Numbered from the stretch's first letter, positions 11,656 to 25,600 are shown. The stretch is DNA of 64,000 nt from Pleurostoma richardsiae (GCA_030052745.1 JANBVO010000006.1:372001-436000); one strand, 5' to 3'. Numbers and translations: made by a program. Notes: generated by a model from the sequence alone, not told the origin.

Positions 11656-12884
11656 CGTGGCGGCGACGCTCAAATTCTCAAGACGGGAGTAGAATCAAGC
11701 TTTAGGTGAAACCAAAGGCGATGACGCAGACGCCGTGGTCGCAAAAGGTCGGTCAACTGAGAGCAAGGTTGTCGGGTCGTGGCTGAGGGGTAGGACGCCT
11801 TAATAGAGGGAAGTAAACAGAGGACGGAGTATTTAGCGATTTAGGACCGAACTGCAGTTTCAGGACTAATAGCTGCGAAGGCTCAGGATAACTCCCATCT
11901 GCGCAAGCAGAGGCCAGAGAGCCGGACGAGAACGGTGACGGAATCGTAGGCCAGGCGTTGTGTTGCTCGGCCAGAAGAAACGGAAAAAAGCAGTGACGAC
12001 AATTATGGTGCCATAGAAGGAACCAACGTGGCACGGGCGCAGCTTCGGAGGGGAAGAAGTAGAGGGGATGGGAGTACCAGCTTGCAGCTCTCGTCGGTGG
12101 ACGTTTGCCTTTCTGCGCGGTGAGGCTGAAGAAACTGTGCAGCCCTGGGCGGCCAGATAGGCACAGGTAGGGATAAGGTCGATGGAGGAGAGCGTCTCTG
12201 CTGTCTGGGCTAAGGTACGATTTGGGCGGGATGTTTCGAAGGTCGACGAGGTACCTCTGCGCGTTGGTGAGGGTGGGGAGATACTCCCGCGGCTCGGCGG
12301 TGAGCCAGCGCGAGTCCGATGCGTTAAGGTTTACCTACTCCGCAGGGTACCGCGGTACTTCCGCACCGTGGCCAACCCCGAGCGACTTTAGCGCCACAGT
12401 GCGAGGCACGCGCCATTGGTCACAACAGAGTGTTGCTGTACCAGAAACACGGCAGCTGTATTTTATGTAGGTACCTAGCAGTGCATTACGGAGAGATGTT
12501 GATTGGTGAATGAGGTCGAATGCATCTCGTCTCCATTTCCCATGGACCAAAGTTCCGTAATATCTACTCTGAGACATGAAACGGGGTGAGATTGCTGGTC
12601 AGCCGATATACCAGAGAAGACAGTCTCCATCCTATCATGGCTGAGCGTTTCTGGTCCCAAGTCATCGAAAGCATGAAGGATGACCGGACAGATGGTCTTC
12701 ATTGTACTGTCTATGCCGAGGGAAAATGACAAGAAACACAAAGAGATGACATCCCAGGGGTATAATCAGGTGCTGGAGTCGTATATCAAGCCCACGCTGA
12801 CGAACGCCGCCTCTTACCCCCAAATTGCACTGCCTATGCATTACTCCTGCTGGAGGCATCATTCGTTACTGAACGTCATCTCCC
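11656..12884. other. Intergenic region (1.2 kb), no gene supported
   Basis: Holds the DUF7918 promoter and the 3' flank of seipin, both read on the minus strand. It contains GGTACC-type simple motifs (for example at 12347-12353 and 12470-12477). Short open frames on both strands are not convincing. Confidence 0.55.
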
Positions 12885-14235
12885 CTAACGCTGCTGTCTG
12901 CCGCGCGACGCCCTCCGCCTGACACTCCCGCCGTCCCTGTCGCTGTAGCTCGTACCAATGCCCGAGTCGCCCCTGAAGCGTCCGTCTTCCTCATCTTCTT
13001 CTTCCTCGTCCTCGTCATCGGCCTCGCCCCCAAGGGGCGGGATCTCCGCAAGCGGGCTCGTCTCCCCGGCTTCGTCCTTGACAGCCTCAGTAGACGGCTC
13101 ATACCGCAGGGGCGGCTGCCGTGACGAGGTGGGAAACGTCATCGGGACGTCTTCCTCGATTCCTGCTTCCTTCTTGACCACACCGGTGGATCCAGTCTGT
13201 CCCTGCTCCGTCTTAACGACGTCTGTCTGACCCGGGGCACTGTCGCCGCCAAAGACAACGCTTAGCACAACCCAAGCCAGCCCCATGAATACCACCTCGA
13301 ATAGCCAGAACCCAGTAGTGAACACGAGGAATGAGGTGATCCGCCACGTATACATCAGCCAGCGCAGCCCGCGCAGCTGCGCCGTGACGGTCACGGCTGC
13401 GGAATACACCTGCAGCGCCTGGCCAGCTTGCACGTCAAGCAGCAGCGACGTCGGCATCAAGGTGCCCCTGCGGAACTGCAGCCGTTCGGCCATCGGCACC
13501 CGCAGCGTCGCGGTCTCTGAGGCGGGGAAAAAGATGTGGTAGGCGAGGAAGAGCAGCCGCGAGGCGAGGGAGACGAGCGGGTCCGTGTATGGCACGATGG
13601 CGGGGCGCGCGGACGAGTGCAGGATCGTCTTGCCCTGCAGGGCGCTCGTGGGCATGATGGGCGGTGCGGTTGACTGCGCCGCTGCGGCGGCAGCTGTGGG
13701 AGGCGTAACTAGCTTGTTGGATGCGTCGTCGAGCAGGTGGAGGGCGAGCATGAAGTTGCCACGGTCGAGGTTCGGCGGCGACCGCGGGAGTTTCAGGGTC
13801 ACCGTGATGTCGTAGTCTTGAAGGTCCTTGAAGTTCTTGTCGGCCAGCGATGCGATCCCGTAGGGATTGACCTCATACCTAAGAGTCGTAAGCCTGGCCG
13901 CAACGGCTAGGATGGAAGTAGAGGAGAAATAGAGAGCTGCCCCTCGAGGGCGTAGATACTCACCCATATTGAAGGTGAATCGGTATCGTGGTGATCTGGT
14001 CCGGAAGGTAATTGTGATAGAAGAGAAGGTACGCAATAGCGGCGAGTCCAAACAAAACCGAGGAGGCCGCGGCTGCAAGAATCGTATTCAGCAACGTGCG
14101 CTGTGCCGTCTTGGATGTCGCCGCATTGTAGGTGGCGCGGACATAGTCCTACGGGCGCAATTGACCTAGTGTTAGCAAGCAAGACGCAAGTTCGGCCGGC
14201 AAAAGGCACAGAGAGATCATAGAAATCAATACCAT
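12885..14235 (-). CDS. SEI1: Seipin (BSCL2/Sei1 family), lipid-droplet assembly protein
   Basis: The supported exons on the minus strand are 14148-13964 and 13878-12885 (intron 13879-13963, 85 bp). The frame is closed by a stop just upstream of 14148, so another exon is needed; the best candidate is a one-codon exon, ATG at 14235-14233, followed by an 84-bp intron (14149-14232) with a good CTAAC branch site. This gives M-DYVRATYN and 393 residues. Seipin features: first membrane helix (SVLFGLAAIAYLLFYHNYLP, about 28-48), lumenal beta-sandwich (YDITVTLKLPRSPPN, GNFMLALHLLD), second membrane helix (LVFTTGFWLFEVVFMGLAWV, about 265-285), then an acidic cytosolic tail. Seipin oligomers act in the ER membrane at lipid-droplet contact sites. 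The first helix and the NPYGIASL segment make the assignment firm; only the start is uncertain. Confidence 0.88.
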
Positions 14236-15039
14236 CTTTCGATTTCGGACGCCGGCCGGCGCATGGGATTGCGGCGTCGTGCAGCCGGAGGTTGAAGAGT
14301 AACAGGAAGAAGAGGGAGGGAGAGCTGGGGGAGCTGGAGCAAATGGAGCTCCAAGGCCAAGCTTCCCGCCCGAAGAAGTGTGACGTCTGCCGCCGAGGCA
14401 TGCCGGGAGGGCCCCCTGCAGCGGCCCGGTAATTGGCCCACGGATCCTCCACCACACCGTCCATGCCAGTGTCACTGCCAAATGCCAGACGGTAATGGTA
14501 CCAACTTGGCGAGTACATCGACTTCAAACTCTTGCGTCGATATGGAGATAGAAAGCTGCAGACAGCTACGACCTATTAGGTGCTGGTCAAGAGGCTCGCT
14601 TCCTTAAGCTCGCCATGCCTTTATACACCGAAGTTGCTCTTTACGATAATGGTTTCAGCTCTCCAGGTGCTGCTTGTGTTACTTTCTTTCACTCATCAGA
14701 ACATTCTCTCGATCACAGTGTTTCAGATACTTCAAAGGTGTTCAAGTTTCCTGGCATTCTCTCCAAAGCGTCATGTCTATCAACGTCCTACACTTGCTCA
14801 GACATACATGACCCTATTCACAACCTGCAGATCCCCAAAACGAACGACAACAGGAGCAGCGCGACTCCGAATGAAGTACATCAAACAGATCCTTTCCCTT
14901 CCCCCAAACCTGACAGAGAGACGCAGAGTTTGAATTAAACAGATCTTTGGACGACTTGAAATCAATCCAACTCCTCGGTGATGCTGACAGTATGCATTCT
15001 CACTCATCCTTAGACGTTTTCGTACCGATGGCGAATCTC
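14236..15039. other. Intergenic region (0.8 kb), no gene supported
   Basis: Upstream flank of seipin and 3' flank of the F-BAR gene. An ATG-started frame at 14615-14938 (+, 107 codons) has no recognisable content and ordinary composition, so it is left out. Confidence 0.5.
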
Positions 15040-18000
15040 TTAGCACGGCTGCAGGTAGTTACTGGGGACCAGCCCGACCCGTCCGCTGCCCCCGTGGATC
15101 TCCGCCTCCCACCAACCATCGTCCTGGTGACGCAAGATGGCCAGGACGTCGCCCTTAGAGAAGCCGAGCTCCTCCGGGATGGCCGCCTGGTACATATACA
15201 GAGCTCGAGCTAGCAGAGGAAAAGAACCATTAGCATCGTGAATCATGAGACCGGGGGAGAGACCTGGACAGAACTTACCAAAATGCATAATAGGACGCCC
15301 GTCTCTCGCGTACTGACGACCCTGGTCCGCAACGCTCTTGCTCCTCGTCCGAGACGCGGGTTGCACGGGGCCCGACCCCTCATACAGGCTCATACCGCGC
15401 TGGCCGGAGCTCGTGCCCGGCCGCCCTCCGCCTCCTCTGCCGCGCATGGAGCCGCCGTAGTTCTCTTCGGGCGCTGGAGACAGCTGCATCGCCATGTCGC
15501 CGTTGTTGCTCATGTGGCTGCTTCCAGGTCGCCCGTACTCAGCATTACGGTACGGCGACGGCGACGCGGCCCGTGTCATGTCCGCTGATCCTCTGCCCAT
15601 ATCGTTGGGCGACATCTGCCGGTAGTAACCTTGGTCTGAGCCTCGCTTCTGCGACATCGATGCCTGCGAAGAGCCCATTCGCTGGCTGCCGCTGTAGGGA
15701 TTCGGAGAGGCGGATCGGTGCTGCGACTGTCGCGGATCCATACCGGGTCGCGGCGAAACGCTCCTCGGCGGGGCTGGAGACGCCGCCCGAGGCATGTCGT
15801 TTCCGCGCGTGCCTGGTCGGGACGGCGTGCCGTAGCTGCCCGAACCAGGCCGGTCAGCAGGAGAGCCGAACATGCTGCGAGTCTGCTGGGTGTACTTCTG
15901 TGAAGTCTCCTTCATCGCCTTGGACGTCACGGCCGGCGATGGCACGCCCAGCCGCTGCACTTGCTGGTCGTAGGACGGGGGTGGTGTGCCTCGCATAGCG
16001 GCCGTGACGGCGCTATTACCGCCGCCGGGTGGCATCGACCGAGAGAACGGCTGCGCGCCAGGCGCAGGAGTTGCGATGCCATGGTAGTAGTCCGCCGAGA
16101 CGCGCAGTGAAGACTGCTTTCCAACGGTTACCCCCTTGAGCTCGGCCAGTGCTTGCGCGATAGGATCGTCCTCCTGCGCCGGCTGATCATTGGCTGCCTT
16201 TTGTCTGTCGGAGGTGGATACGGGGAAGACATTGTTCCCAACATTGAGTGCCAAAGTGGCATTGGCATCGATAGGATCGGGACTCGCGGTTCGCTCCCCA
16301 AGGAGACCTTGATTCTGCGCGTCTCCTCCATACAGTTGAGGACGGCTAGGGCTCGCGCCTCCGCTGGGAGCATGCCATGTGTTTCTGTTGTTCGCCGCCG
16401 CTCCAACGTCCTTTGTGCTCTTGCGTCGGAAGGGGCTGTGGTTCTGGAAAAATCCGCTCTTCTTTTTGAGCACCTTCCTCTCACCGGCAGGTGGTATGAC
16501 TGGGTCTTGCTTGACGGGAGATGTCTTGCCACTCGGTGGTTCCTGACTAGAAAACGAAGTTGGGTTCGAATAGTCGCTATGCTCATCGCGGCTGAGGGGC
16601 CGCTGCGAAGATTGGCCTGATCGGGAGCTCACCTGGGAGAGCTCGGATCCTGTCGGATTCAAGGGATTCGGCCCAGTCCGACAGAGCATGGTCATACCGT
16701 CCATTGGATATGGGTCATGTGGAACGGGGGCGAAGTCGTTGGGGTCGTATTGGGGTCTGGTCTGTGGCGGCAGCTGATAGCCATCAGGGGCCATGGGTCG
16801 CATTCTTTCCTGAGGAGCCATGACAGGAAGAGCCATCTTCTGTGGCGTCATTGTCTGCTCCCTGCTGGGTGGCGTGCCCGGGTCGCCATGGCCGAGGTCT
16901 TTGGCGAGCGCGGAGGAAGGGTCGTGATGCGACTCAAAGGTTGATGGTTGGGGAGATGATGAACGGAATGCAGGATTGATACTCCTGGGGAACTGGGCCA
17001 CTGAATAGTGTTCATCTTCTGAAGTTTCCGATTGGGAATCAACGTCGCCACGGCAGAAGTTGATGTACTTTGGAGGATCAGGAATCTCCTGGCCGGTTCC
17101 GCGCTCTTTGATGAAGGACATGATGTCCTTCTCGACGTCCATTTTCTCGAGCGACACCCGGATCTTTTCGCACGACGCATCGTCACTAACACACACAGTC
17201 GAAGCGATGTTAGCGAATGTCCAGAGGCTGCTCTTCGTGAAGTCCAGCCGTTCTTCCTCCAGGTCCTGGAACTTGTCTGCTGCGGCTTTCCACTCCCTAT
17301 TCCAACGGGCAGTTGTCTCTTCCAATGCCTTAACAGCATTCTCGTACTCGGTGTTCGAGGTGGCCAGGGCGATCTGCGTCTTCTCAAGCTTGGCCTTGTT
17401 CTTCCGCTCCTCCTGGCCCATGACCATGTGTCCTTGCGCGAGATAGCCCTTAATCTTCAGGCACTCTTGCTCGTATCTATCACGGGTCTAGATTGTCTTT
17501 CAGTAAGAATGCGACCTCCGCAGGGGACTGACGGGTCTGACCGACCTTGTTCACATGCTGGGTCTGCTGCACTTTAACTTTCAGCAGCTTCTCGATGCCG
17601 TTCTGGATTATCTTCCGGCGCTCCTTCATGCCGCCGGCAAAGGCGGCTAGAGGCTCCTCCAGCTCGCTCTTCATTTGTGCAGCGATGTTCTGGTGCTGCT
17701 TAGCCATTGACTCGACCTCCCCACGCACGGTATCCAGAGAAGTCTTCAAGCTCCCCATCTCCTGGGACCCTAGTGACTTCCGGCATAGTGAGAGCAGCTT
17801 TCGGGCGTAGTCGTCTTCGATTGATGCTCGTGCTGCAGTGCATTATCAGCCGCTGCCTATCTGGCAAGGCAACAATAGAGGGCGAGTAGAGACATACCGT
17901 TGTAAAAGGATTTGAGCTCGTCTGATGTCACCTTTGCGGCGTGCATGCGCTCGAGAAGGGGCCCGACGCCAGCATCTTCCTTACCCCAGAAGTTGTTGGC

Positions 18001-18120
18001 GACTGGCAGCAATAGCTACGTCAGCAATCGTCAAGGTGTAGAGAGCGCATCAGCAGTGATGTGAGGTGAAGACGTACAGGAAAGAGCGACGCTCGGGGCG
18101 TCGTTCGTCACTGCTGGCAT
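15040..18120 (-). CDS. F-BAR and SH3 domain protein (Cdc15/Imp2/Hof1 family) for cytokinesis
   Basis: Five exons on the minus strand: 18120-18078, 18002-17898, 17832-17546, 17487-15279 and 15209-15040, giving 937 residues; every junction keeps frame. Residues about 15-260 form the F-BAR coiled coil (FANNFWGKEDAGVGPLLERM, ARASIEDDYARKLLSLC, NKAKLEKTQIALATSNTEYE), which bends membrane and dimerises. The middle (about 300-870) is Ser/Pro-rich, disordered and rich in possible phosphosites. The last 60 residues are an SH3 domain with ALYMYQA, GWWEAE and PSNYLQ. In yeasts, relatives tether formins and septum-building enzymes to the actomyosin ring. The last intron (15210-15278, 69 bp) is a multiple of three and has no stop in frame, so retained transcripts would add 23 residues at the SH3 boundary. 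The Cdc15 and Imp2 branches cannot be separated by eye. Confidence 0.92.
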
Positions 18121-19659
18121 CTTGCCTGGCGAGTGATGGAGCAGATGCTCTCAAGGTGGTCGATATCCCGTTGTCGGTGTCAACTGTTTACGCTTCCAAT
18201 TGCGAGCGGGTGTCTCAAAAGCCCGGAGTGGTACTTTCGCGCGCCGGCGGAAGAGATCGTTGAGTCGCGTCGACTAGAACGAAAGCAATCGAGTCTGGCA
18301 GCAGGAAAGCTCAATGCGATGCGGTACTATGAACAGTATATCTGCCATTGGAATGGGGGGTGACATGAGTGACGACGACCGTCGTTGAATGCTGGGGGGA
18401 GCTTTCTGTTGTTGCCAGAGCAACGGTGATGAAGGTGGGCGCTAAACTTCGTCCCACTTCTCCAGCTTCCTCACCGATTGAAACCAAGCAAGGCGCGGTC
18501 CCCATCCCAACTTGACATCTCCAGCTACCATAGTATCTTACCTATGCAAGCGAGTCTAGATAGTCAAATTTCTTCTTCTCCTTGCCCACACAAGTCCTCA
18601 AGTAAATAATATGAGCGTAATGTCGTCGAGACCTGAGTATCGCATCTATGGTCTCCTCTTCATGCGCCGTGGTTCCTGACCTGCAGGAGGATACTTATAT
18701 CTAGGTAGGTACCTTAACTTCTTGGGCCGATTAAGTACTTGAGGTATGTATCTCAGATACTCAGTGCGCTGCAATGACAATTTAGGGCGTTCCAAGTGCC
18801 TCTGCACTGAATCGGATGAATTTCTTCCTCTCCCTGCCGTATGGCGACGGCTTCTGTCATCACCTCTTCAACTTGAAGAGTGCTCACTTATGGCGAGGGA
18901 CCTCGTACGGAGTACTATAGAGTACAGCAACATGGGTACCTTAGGTGCTTTATGGACCTTACGGTGTATGGGGTACCGTACATGCAGTATGTAAAATTCG
19001 CCGTAGACTGTGTGGCTGTCTCTTGAGGTGGCCCAAGCTCCCTCTCTTTTGCCTGGCCGCTTTCTCATTGGTTTGCTGCCTTGGTCGTTAGGCACGCCGC
19101 TCCTGACAAAGGGCAGCAGTGAAAAGGCTGAGGTTGGTTTTGATTGGCAGATAGACAACGACGCCTGTGTAGCCCGCCAAACCTCACACGTCTGCCGAAA
19201 AAAGGCGTCGAAAGTCCTGGACGCCATCCCACATCACCTCTCATCGCCTCCGGAAACCTCAAACTCTCCTTCGCAACACGCATATCCCCCTATCTCCCAT
19301 CGCCTGTCCTGCGGGATCTAGACACCCCGCATCTTACCTTCTCCTGCTCCCGCAGCCTAACTCCGCCCCGTCTCGCTGTTGAGCGCCGCCGCCCGAAGAG
19401 TCAGTGCCCGCCCTGCCTTTTCGTCACGCCTCATCAGCCTCGGCCGACCCGCGATTCCTTCTGCCCCCTGAATACCTAACATCGCGGCACAGTCGAACTC
19501 GAGTTGGCTCCGTCTCTGCGGTCCATGTCTACAACCCCCGAAGTCGTATCCGACTGTCTTTTCTGCCCTCGTGCAAAGCCGGGAAACTAAGAGGAAGTTG
19601 CTGTGTCCGTTAGGGGATCGCAGCATCAACCTCCCCCGTACCCTCCACCGCCTCCCCCC
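18121..19659. other. Divergent promoter region (1.5 kb) between the F-BAR gene and NOT1
   Basis: Holds the promoters of two divergently transcribed genes. It contains GGTACC-rich simple motifs at 18702-18715 and 18940-18985 and a TACGGAGTA motif at 18906-18914. The sequence from about 19200 to 19560 is pyrimidine-rich on the plus strand, as expected for a NOT1 leader. An upstream non-coding or N-terminal exon of NOT1 could lie here. Confidence 0.55.
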
Positions 19660-22600
19660 ATGGTCCCTCGATCTTCGGGCACTTTTTCGCCAAACCCCAC
19701 ACAGGGCCTCCAGACGGGCGCCAGCCATTCTCCCCATCCGTCCCAAGCTGGTGTCCTGAGTGCGGGTGCCAGCCCCAGCACCAGCAGCCCCACTGGGACG
19801 AGCTCCCTGTCCAAGATCACCATTGCACAGGTTTACCTGTTGCTGAGCTCCTTTAAGGAGAAAAAGGACGACCCTGCTGAGTTGGAAAACAAGGTCAATC
19901 GACTAAATAAGGTGCGAATTTGATTCACAACCTCTTCTTGGCTGTCTCCACGTCGCAATTCCCTGCTTCTCTTGTCTCTTGCCTCCACTAACTTCTCTCA
20001 ACGTCCAGCTTATCGATGACGGCGGCATGGAAGTTTTCACGAAATACTTTGCCCGCCTGGTCTCCGGCAATGCCGCCCAGGTGTTTCCCGGCCTGAACCG
20101 GCCAGGCAGCAATGCGACAAACTCTGGGAGCTACCCTCTCCTCGTCAGCGAGATGCGCAAGGTATCCCATGACATCAACCAAGCCACAAAGATTGCCGAA
20201 GCTATCGAGACGGGAACAGAGGACATCTTCCGTGATTTTGATCTGTCCACCTTCATGGAACACTTCAAGTTGGATGCCCTAGAGAAGACGATCTTGGCGC
20301 TGGCATTCAAGCTCGGAAATCGTTCAGACTTGAAGACCAAAGGTACCGTCGCTCGCTTCCCACAATAAACTAAAATAGACCAGACTTTCGCTAACCACGC
20401 CACCATCTGCTAGCCGATGCGATACTATCGACAAACTTTCCAACCTTTATAACTATCGCCTCGAGGCCGGAAGGAGAGCATGCTGATCTGGACTCTAAGT
20501 TCCTGTCAATAATCATTGATCGCCTGATCCAGCATCACCCCCCAAACTTCAACGCCGCTTCCAAGAACGAGCTGTCCTTTAAGATTGAGAGCCGTTATAC
20601 CCAGATGGACCAGGCGCCGCCCTCCGAGGTCCTCGCCGCGTTGGACCTGATGCGCGTTTTAGGGGAGAAGCCGCCCAACGCTTTGGCGCTTTACATCCAG
20701 AGGATAGGGCCTGAGTTCACGCGCGACGAAGAGACTTGCGTGTCCTACCTCCAGAATCGGCCGTCTAACATCCAGCTGAGCGAAGAGCAAGCATCAAACG
20801 CCTTGACGTACGCCACCATCAGTCAGAGCCCTTCGTATAACCCTGCAGTCCTAGTCGCCGGTCTGAGACGTGTCTTACCGCCAACGTTCCGTTGGCAGGA
20901 CGTCGTGTCATATTTCGACCAGCGGGGTGCTCGGATATCTTCGCCGCAGTTTTTGCGCCTCTACAACGCTCTTCGGCCGATAGCTGAACAGAATAACGGC
21001 TCGACGTTTGATATCCAACATCTCTGGGGAGGGAATTGGGAGAATCCGGAGACACAATTGTCATTCATCTGTGCCTTTGCCTCCTTGACACCAGACCAGT
21101 TGGACGCTAGCACTATTCCGGGACTCCAAGCGACGTTCAGCTTGGACGCCTATAGCCAATCCCCTCCTGCAGTGCGAGAGCGTGCTGCTGTAGCTGTCAA
21201 GCACCCCCTGGTTTCTGTGGTAGCTCTATCGGCGGTCTTCCACGTCGCACTGCATTCCGTTCATGCATCTCAGACTACTGAAGCTAAGCGATTGTTCCAA
21301 GAGGTGGTGGTTCCGAACCTGGATATCTTCGTCGTGTCTGCCTTCGGCGTCCCAAAACCGTGGCCGCAAATGGCTGTGGATACACTCAACTCACTCTTCG
21401 AGAATTTCTTGTATAAGCGGTCTCCGGAGTATGACTTCGTTCTGGACAGCTTGTGGAGGAAGGACAAAGACTGGGTTAAGCAAAGGCTGATTGATGCCCA
21501 CGCTGTCAAACCGATTGACCTTCCTCTGATATTCGAGCATGCCCTGAAGCATAGCTGGCTTGACGAGCTCGTTTATCTCAATAACGGGTTCGGCCTTGAC
21601 CTGACCGCCTTGGCGCATGCGGAGGGACAGCTAGATCTCGACCAATGGGCCACGACCAACACTCCTCGGAGTGCTGAGATCGCACGATCCTTGTTACAGT
21701 TCCTCATGATCAAGGCCAACCTGGAAATCCAGTTTCAGAGGCCGCCGGATGGTCAGCCACCAGTCAAGACGAGTATGACCCTGCAGGTGAAGACTGTGTC
21801 TCATCTCTTAGCGATCCTGGAGGAGTTCCTGCCAAAAACTCCTGTCCCTGAGCTTATCGTGGTCCAGCGGCACTGCATCACGGCGTACCCCCGCCTCATT
21901 AACTATGGGGAAGGATATGACGATATCATTGACGCGAACGGCCTGAACGGTAATGCACTGCCTCCGGCCGCTAATACCAGGATGGAGGAGCATTACAAGA
22001 AGATGTACAGCGACGAGATACAAGTCCGGAATATCGTCGAGATTCTCGAGCGGTACAAGCACTCGCGAGATCCTCTCGATCAGGACGTCTTTGCGTGCAT
22101 GATTCATGGGTTGTTTGACGAGTACACCCACTACGTGGATTATCCGCTCGAAGCTCTGGCAACGACCGCCGTGCTGTTCGGTGGAATTATCTCCCACAAG
22201 CTGATTTCCGATCTTCCTCTTCAAATCGGACTAGGCATGATTTTGGAGGCTGTGCGAGATCACCTTCCTGAAGACTCCATGTACAAATTCGGACTGCAAG
22301 CGCTCATGCAATTGTTCGCCCGCTTTCCGGAATGGCCTGGGTTCTGCGAGCAACTCTTGCAAATACCTGGCCTTCAAGGGACGGATGCCTGGAAGAAGGC
22401 GGAAGAGGTGGTGAGGACTCATGAAGAAGAAATAGCACGGACACGGAACGGAAATGGGCTAGGCCATGGAGCTATAGGCAACGAGGCTCTGACCAACGGC
22501 ACTACCGGCGACGATGCTCTTGCTTCCGAACAGCACTATCCTCCGTTTGCCTCTATCAATGTTGATCCGCTTCCACCAGGCACCGTCTACGAGGATCCGA

Positions 22601-25600
22601 CAAGCGACACTCAGGGCAGAATTCAGTTCGTCTTGAATAATCTGACTGAGACGACCCTTCAGGGCATGTTTCGGGAACTTCGGGAGATGCTTCAAGAAGA
22701 GCACCGGCAATGGTTCGCTAGCCATCTCGTTGAGGAACGTGCTAAGATGCAGCCAAACTATCATCATGTTTATCTCGACCTGGTGAAGCAGTTTGAGGAC
22801 AGAGCTCTCTGGGCAGGGATCTTGAGAGAAACATACGTGAGTGTCTCGCGGATGCTGAACTCAGAAGTCACTATGCAGAATTCCACGGAGAGGGCACATC
22901 TCAAGAACTTGGGGGGCTGGCTTGGCCTTCTCACGCTTGCCAGAGACAAACCCATCAAGCATAGGAATATCGCCTTCAAGCAGCTTTTGATGGAAGCTCA
23001 CGATACAAAGCGGCTAATCGTCGTCATCCCCTTCGTCTGCAAGGTCTTGATTCAAGGAGCTTCCTCCAAGGTTTTCCGGCCACCCAATCCATGGTTAATG
23101 GATATTGTCCAGCTTCTAATCGAGCTTTACCACAATGGCGAGTTGAAGCTCAACCTGAAGTTCGAAATCGAAGTTCTTTGCAAGGGCCTGAACCTCGACC
23201 ACAAGAGCATCGAACCTTCTGGCGAGATCTTGAACCGCGTCCCTGCGGAGGAGCCTGTGGACTTGACCACCACAGATGCGTTGGAGTCGTTCGAGAACCT
23301 ATCTCTGAACGGTATAGGATCAGGAGTCCCTGCTGGACTATCCCCGCATGCTATCGCGCCTTCTATACCGGACCTCGGCCCTAGTCTGCAGATCCCGCCG
23401 ACGAATGAGATGATTGTCAGCTCTGCACGGCTACATGAGATCGTTCGGACGGCCCTAACTCGAGCCCTCCAGGACATCATTCAGCCTGTGGTCGACCGGT
23501 CCGTCACTATTGCTGCTATCAGCACACAGCAGATGATCCATAAGGACTTTGCTACAGAGCCTGATGAGAACCGCGTCCGAGCCTCGGCCATCAACATGGT
23601 TAAGGCAACAGCCGGGAGCCTTGCTTTGGTCACGTCCAAAGAGCCGCTCCGTGCGAACTTCACTAACTACATGCGCAACCTCTCGAATGATCTTCCTCAA
23701 GGTCTTCCAGAGGGTACAATCATCATGTGCGTGAACTCAAACCTCGACCTCGCCTCTAGCGTGATAGAGAAATCGGCGGAGGAGCGAGCAGTGCCCGAAA
23801 TTGAGGAGATGATCGAGCCCGAGCTTGAGGCTCGCCGGCGCCATCGCCTTCAACGGCCAAATGAGCCATATGTGGACAGCTCACTTAGTCGCTGGGCTTG
23901 GACGATCCCAAATCCATACAAGTTGTCTCCGAGCCTCACTGGCCTGAATCCCGAACAGATGGCAATTTACGAGGATTTTGCCCGCCAAGCTCGCACTGGT
24001 GCCCCTACGACAACGGCGTCGCATGTGTCGTCAACATCCGATGCGACCAGGAATATGGCCAACGACGTCCTGCAAGATCAATACCCCGCGGTCCCTAGCC
24101 TCCCTACCCCAGCCGAAACGCCCTCTATGCCGCACCTAGGGGCCCAGATGCAAACATACCCTCAGGCACATGCAGGGCTGACGAATGGACGCCAGGCTGG
24201 CGCTCCCCAAGTGGACCTTCGGGCTCTTGCTGAACGTGTTCAGAAGTTGCTATTCGAACTGCAGCGGGCAGCTGCGGAGGCTCGGGAGGAACACTTCCTG
24301 GACCTTCCCCGTCCTCATCAGGTTATTGACACGATGGACTCCTTGATTCAGACCATCATCAAGGCGCAGTCTTCTGAAGACTTTGTCAATTTTGCCACGG
24401 AACAGATATGCGGCTTCTTGTTCAGTGGCCTCGAGGATAGTCTTGCGCTGGAGAGCCTGGTTCATGTCCTGGACTCCGTCCGTAAAATCGGAGGTCCTAC
24501 TGCAAATAGCCATGTCAGGGCTATATTCCAGCAGCAGGAAGGGCAAAGGTTCCTTCGCCTTCCGTTGATTGCGGCTCTACTCACCACAGATCTTCTCGAC
24601 TGGAGGGTCATCGACGAAGCTCTTGCGAAGACTCTGGTGCAAAGGGACGACAAGGGCATCCAGCTGTTGGCCGACGTCATCCACATGACTGTTATCACCG
24701 AGAACCCCCTTGCTCTCTTGGCGGACTTCGCTCACAGCCTCGAGGTGGCATTTTCATGGATTCGGGAAGACCCCCATGTCTCTGGAGCCGAGCTTCTCCA
24801 ATCGAGAATGCAGGAGGTATTCTCGCAACCCCCGACCACGCAGGGTACGGAGGATGGGCATCTGCTTCGACAGGAGCAGATGGATTATGTGTTCGACGAA
24901 TGGGTCCAACTTTGCAGGCACTCCCATGCCACCGAAGGGTTTACTCTCATCTTCGTCAAGCAACTCCAAACAGGCAGGATTATCAATAACAAGGAGGAAC
25001 TCTTCGTCTTCATCCGTCTCGCCCTTGACAAGTCTGTCGTTCTTTTCGAACAGGTTACCGCTGCTGGTGGTAGTCTGTCGGATGGTTACATACCCGTCGA
25101 CGCGCTCGCCAAATTCATTGCGACCGTCACGAAGATCCAGTCCGGCGATGAAGCCGAAGGGCAGTCAAACAAGGCCGCTTTCCTCAACTCGATCTTCGCC
25201 CTTGGTGTGATGGTTCTAAGCAATCATCATTTGAAGCGAGCCGAGCTCTTCAATCAGCGAGTCTTCTACCGCTTCTTCTCGGTCATCCTTCACGAGATTG
25301 ACGCCATGTCTGAGCTCATCACCGACTTTGATCGGAATCAGATCTTCATCAAGTTTGCTGCTCGCTTGTGCGATATCGGGCCACCGACATTCCCCGGATT
25401 CGCATATGCATGGATGTCTCTGCTCGAGCACAGAGCGTTCCTGCCTGCTATGATGAAGATGGAAGGCGATGCCGGCTGGGCGCCGTATACCAAGCTCCTG
25501 ACACAGCTTCTTGAATTCATCGGCGAGCAGTTGAAGGCCTTCGAAGTGTCACCCTTGGCGAAGGACTTGTATCGCGCAACTGTCAAGCTGCTTATTGTCC

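Noticed and set aside
14615-14938. 107-codon ATG-started frame on the plus strand
   Set aside because: No domain, no codon preference, overlapped by another frame of similar length; lies between two minus-strand genes.
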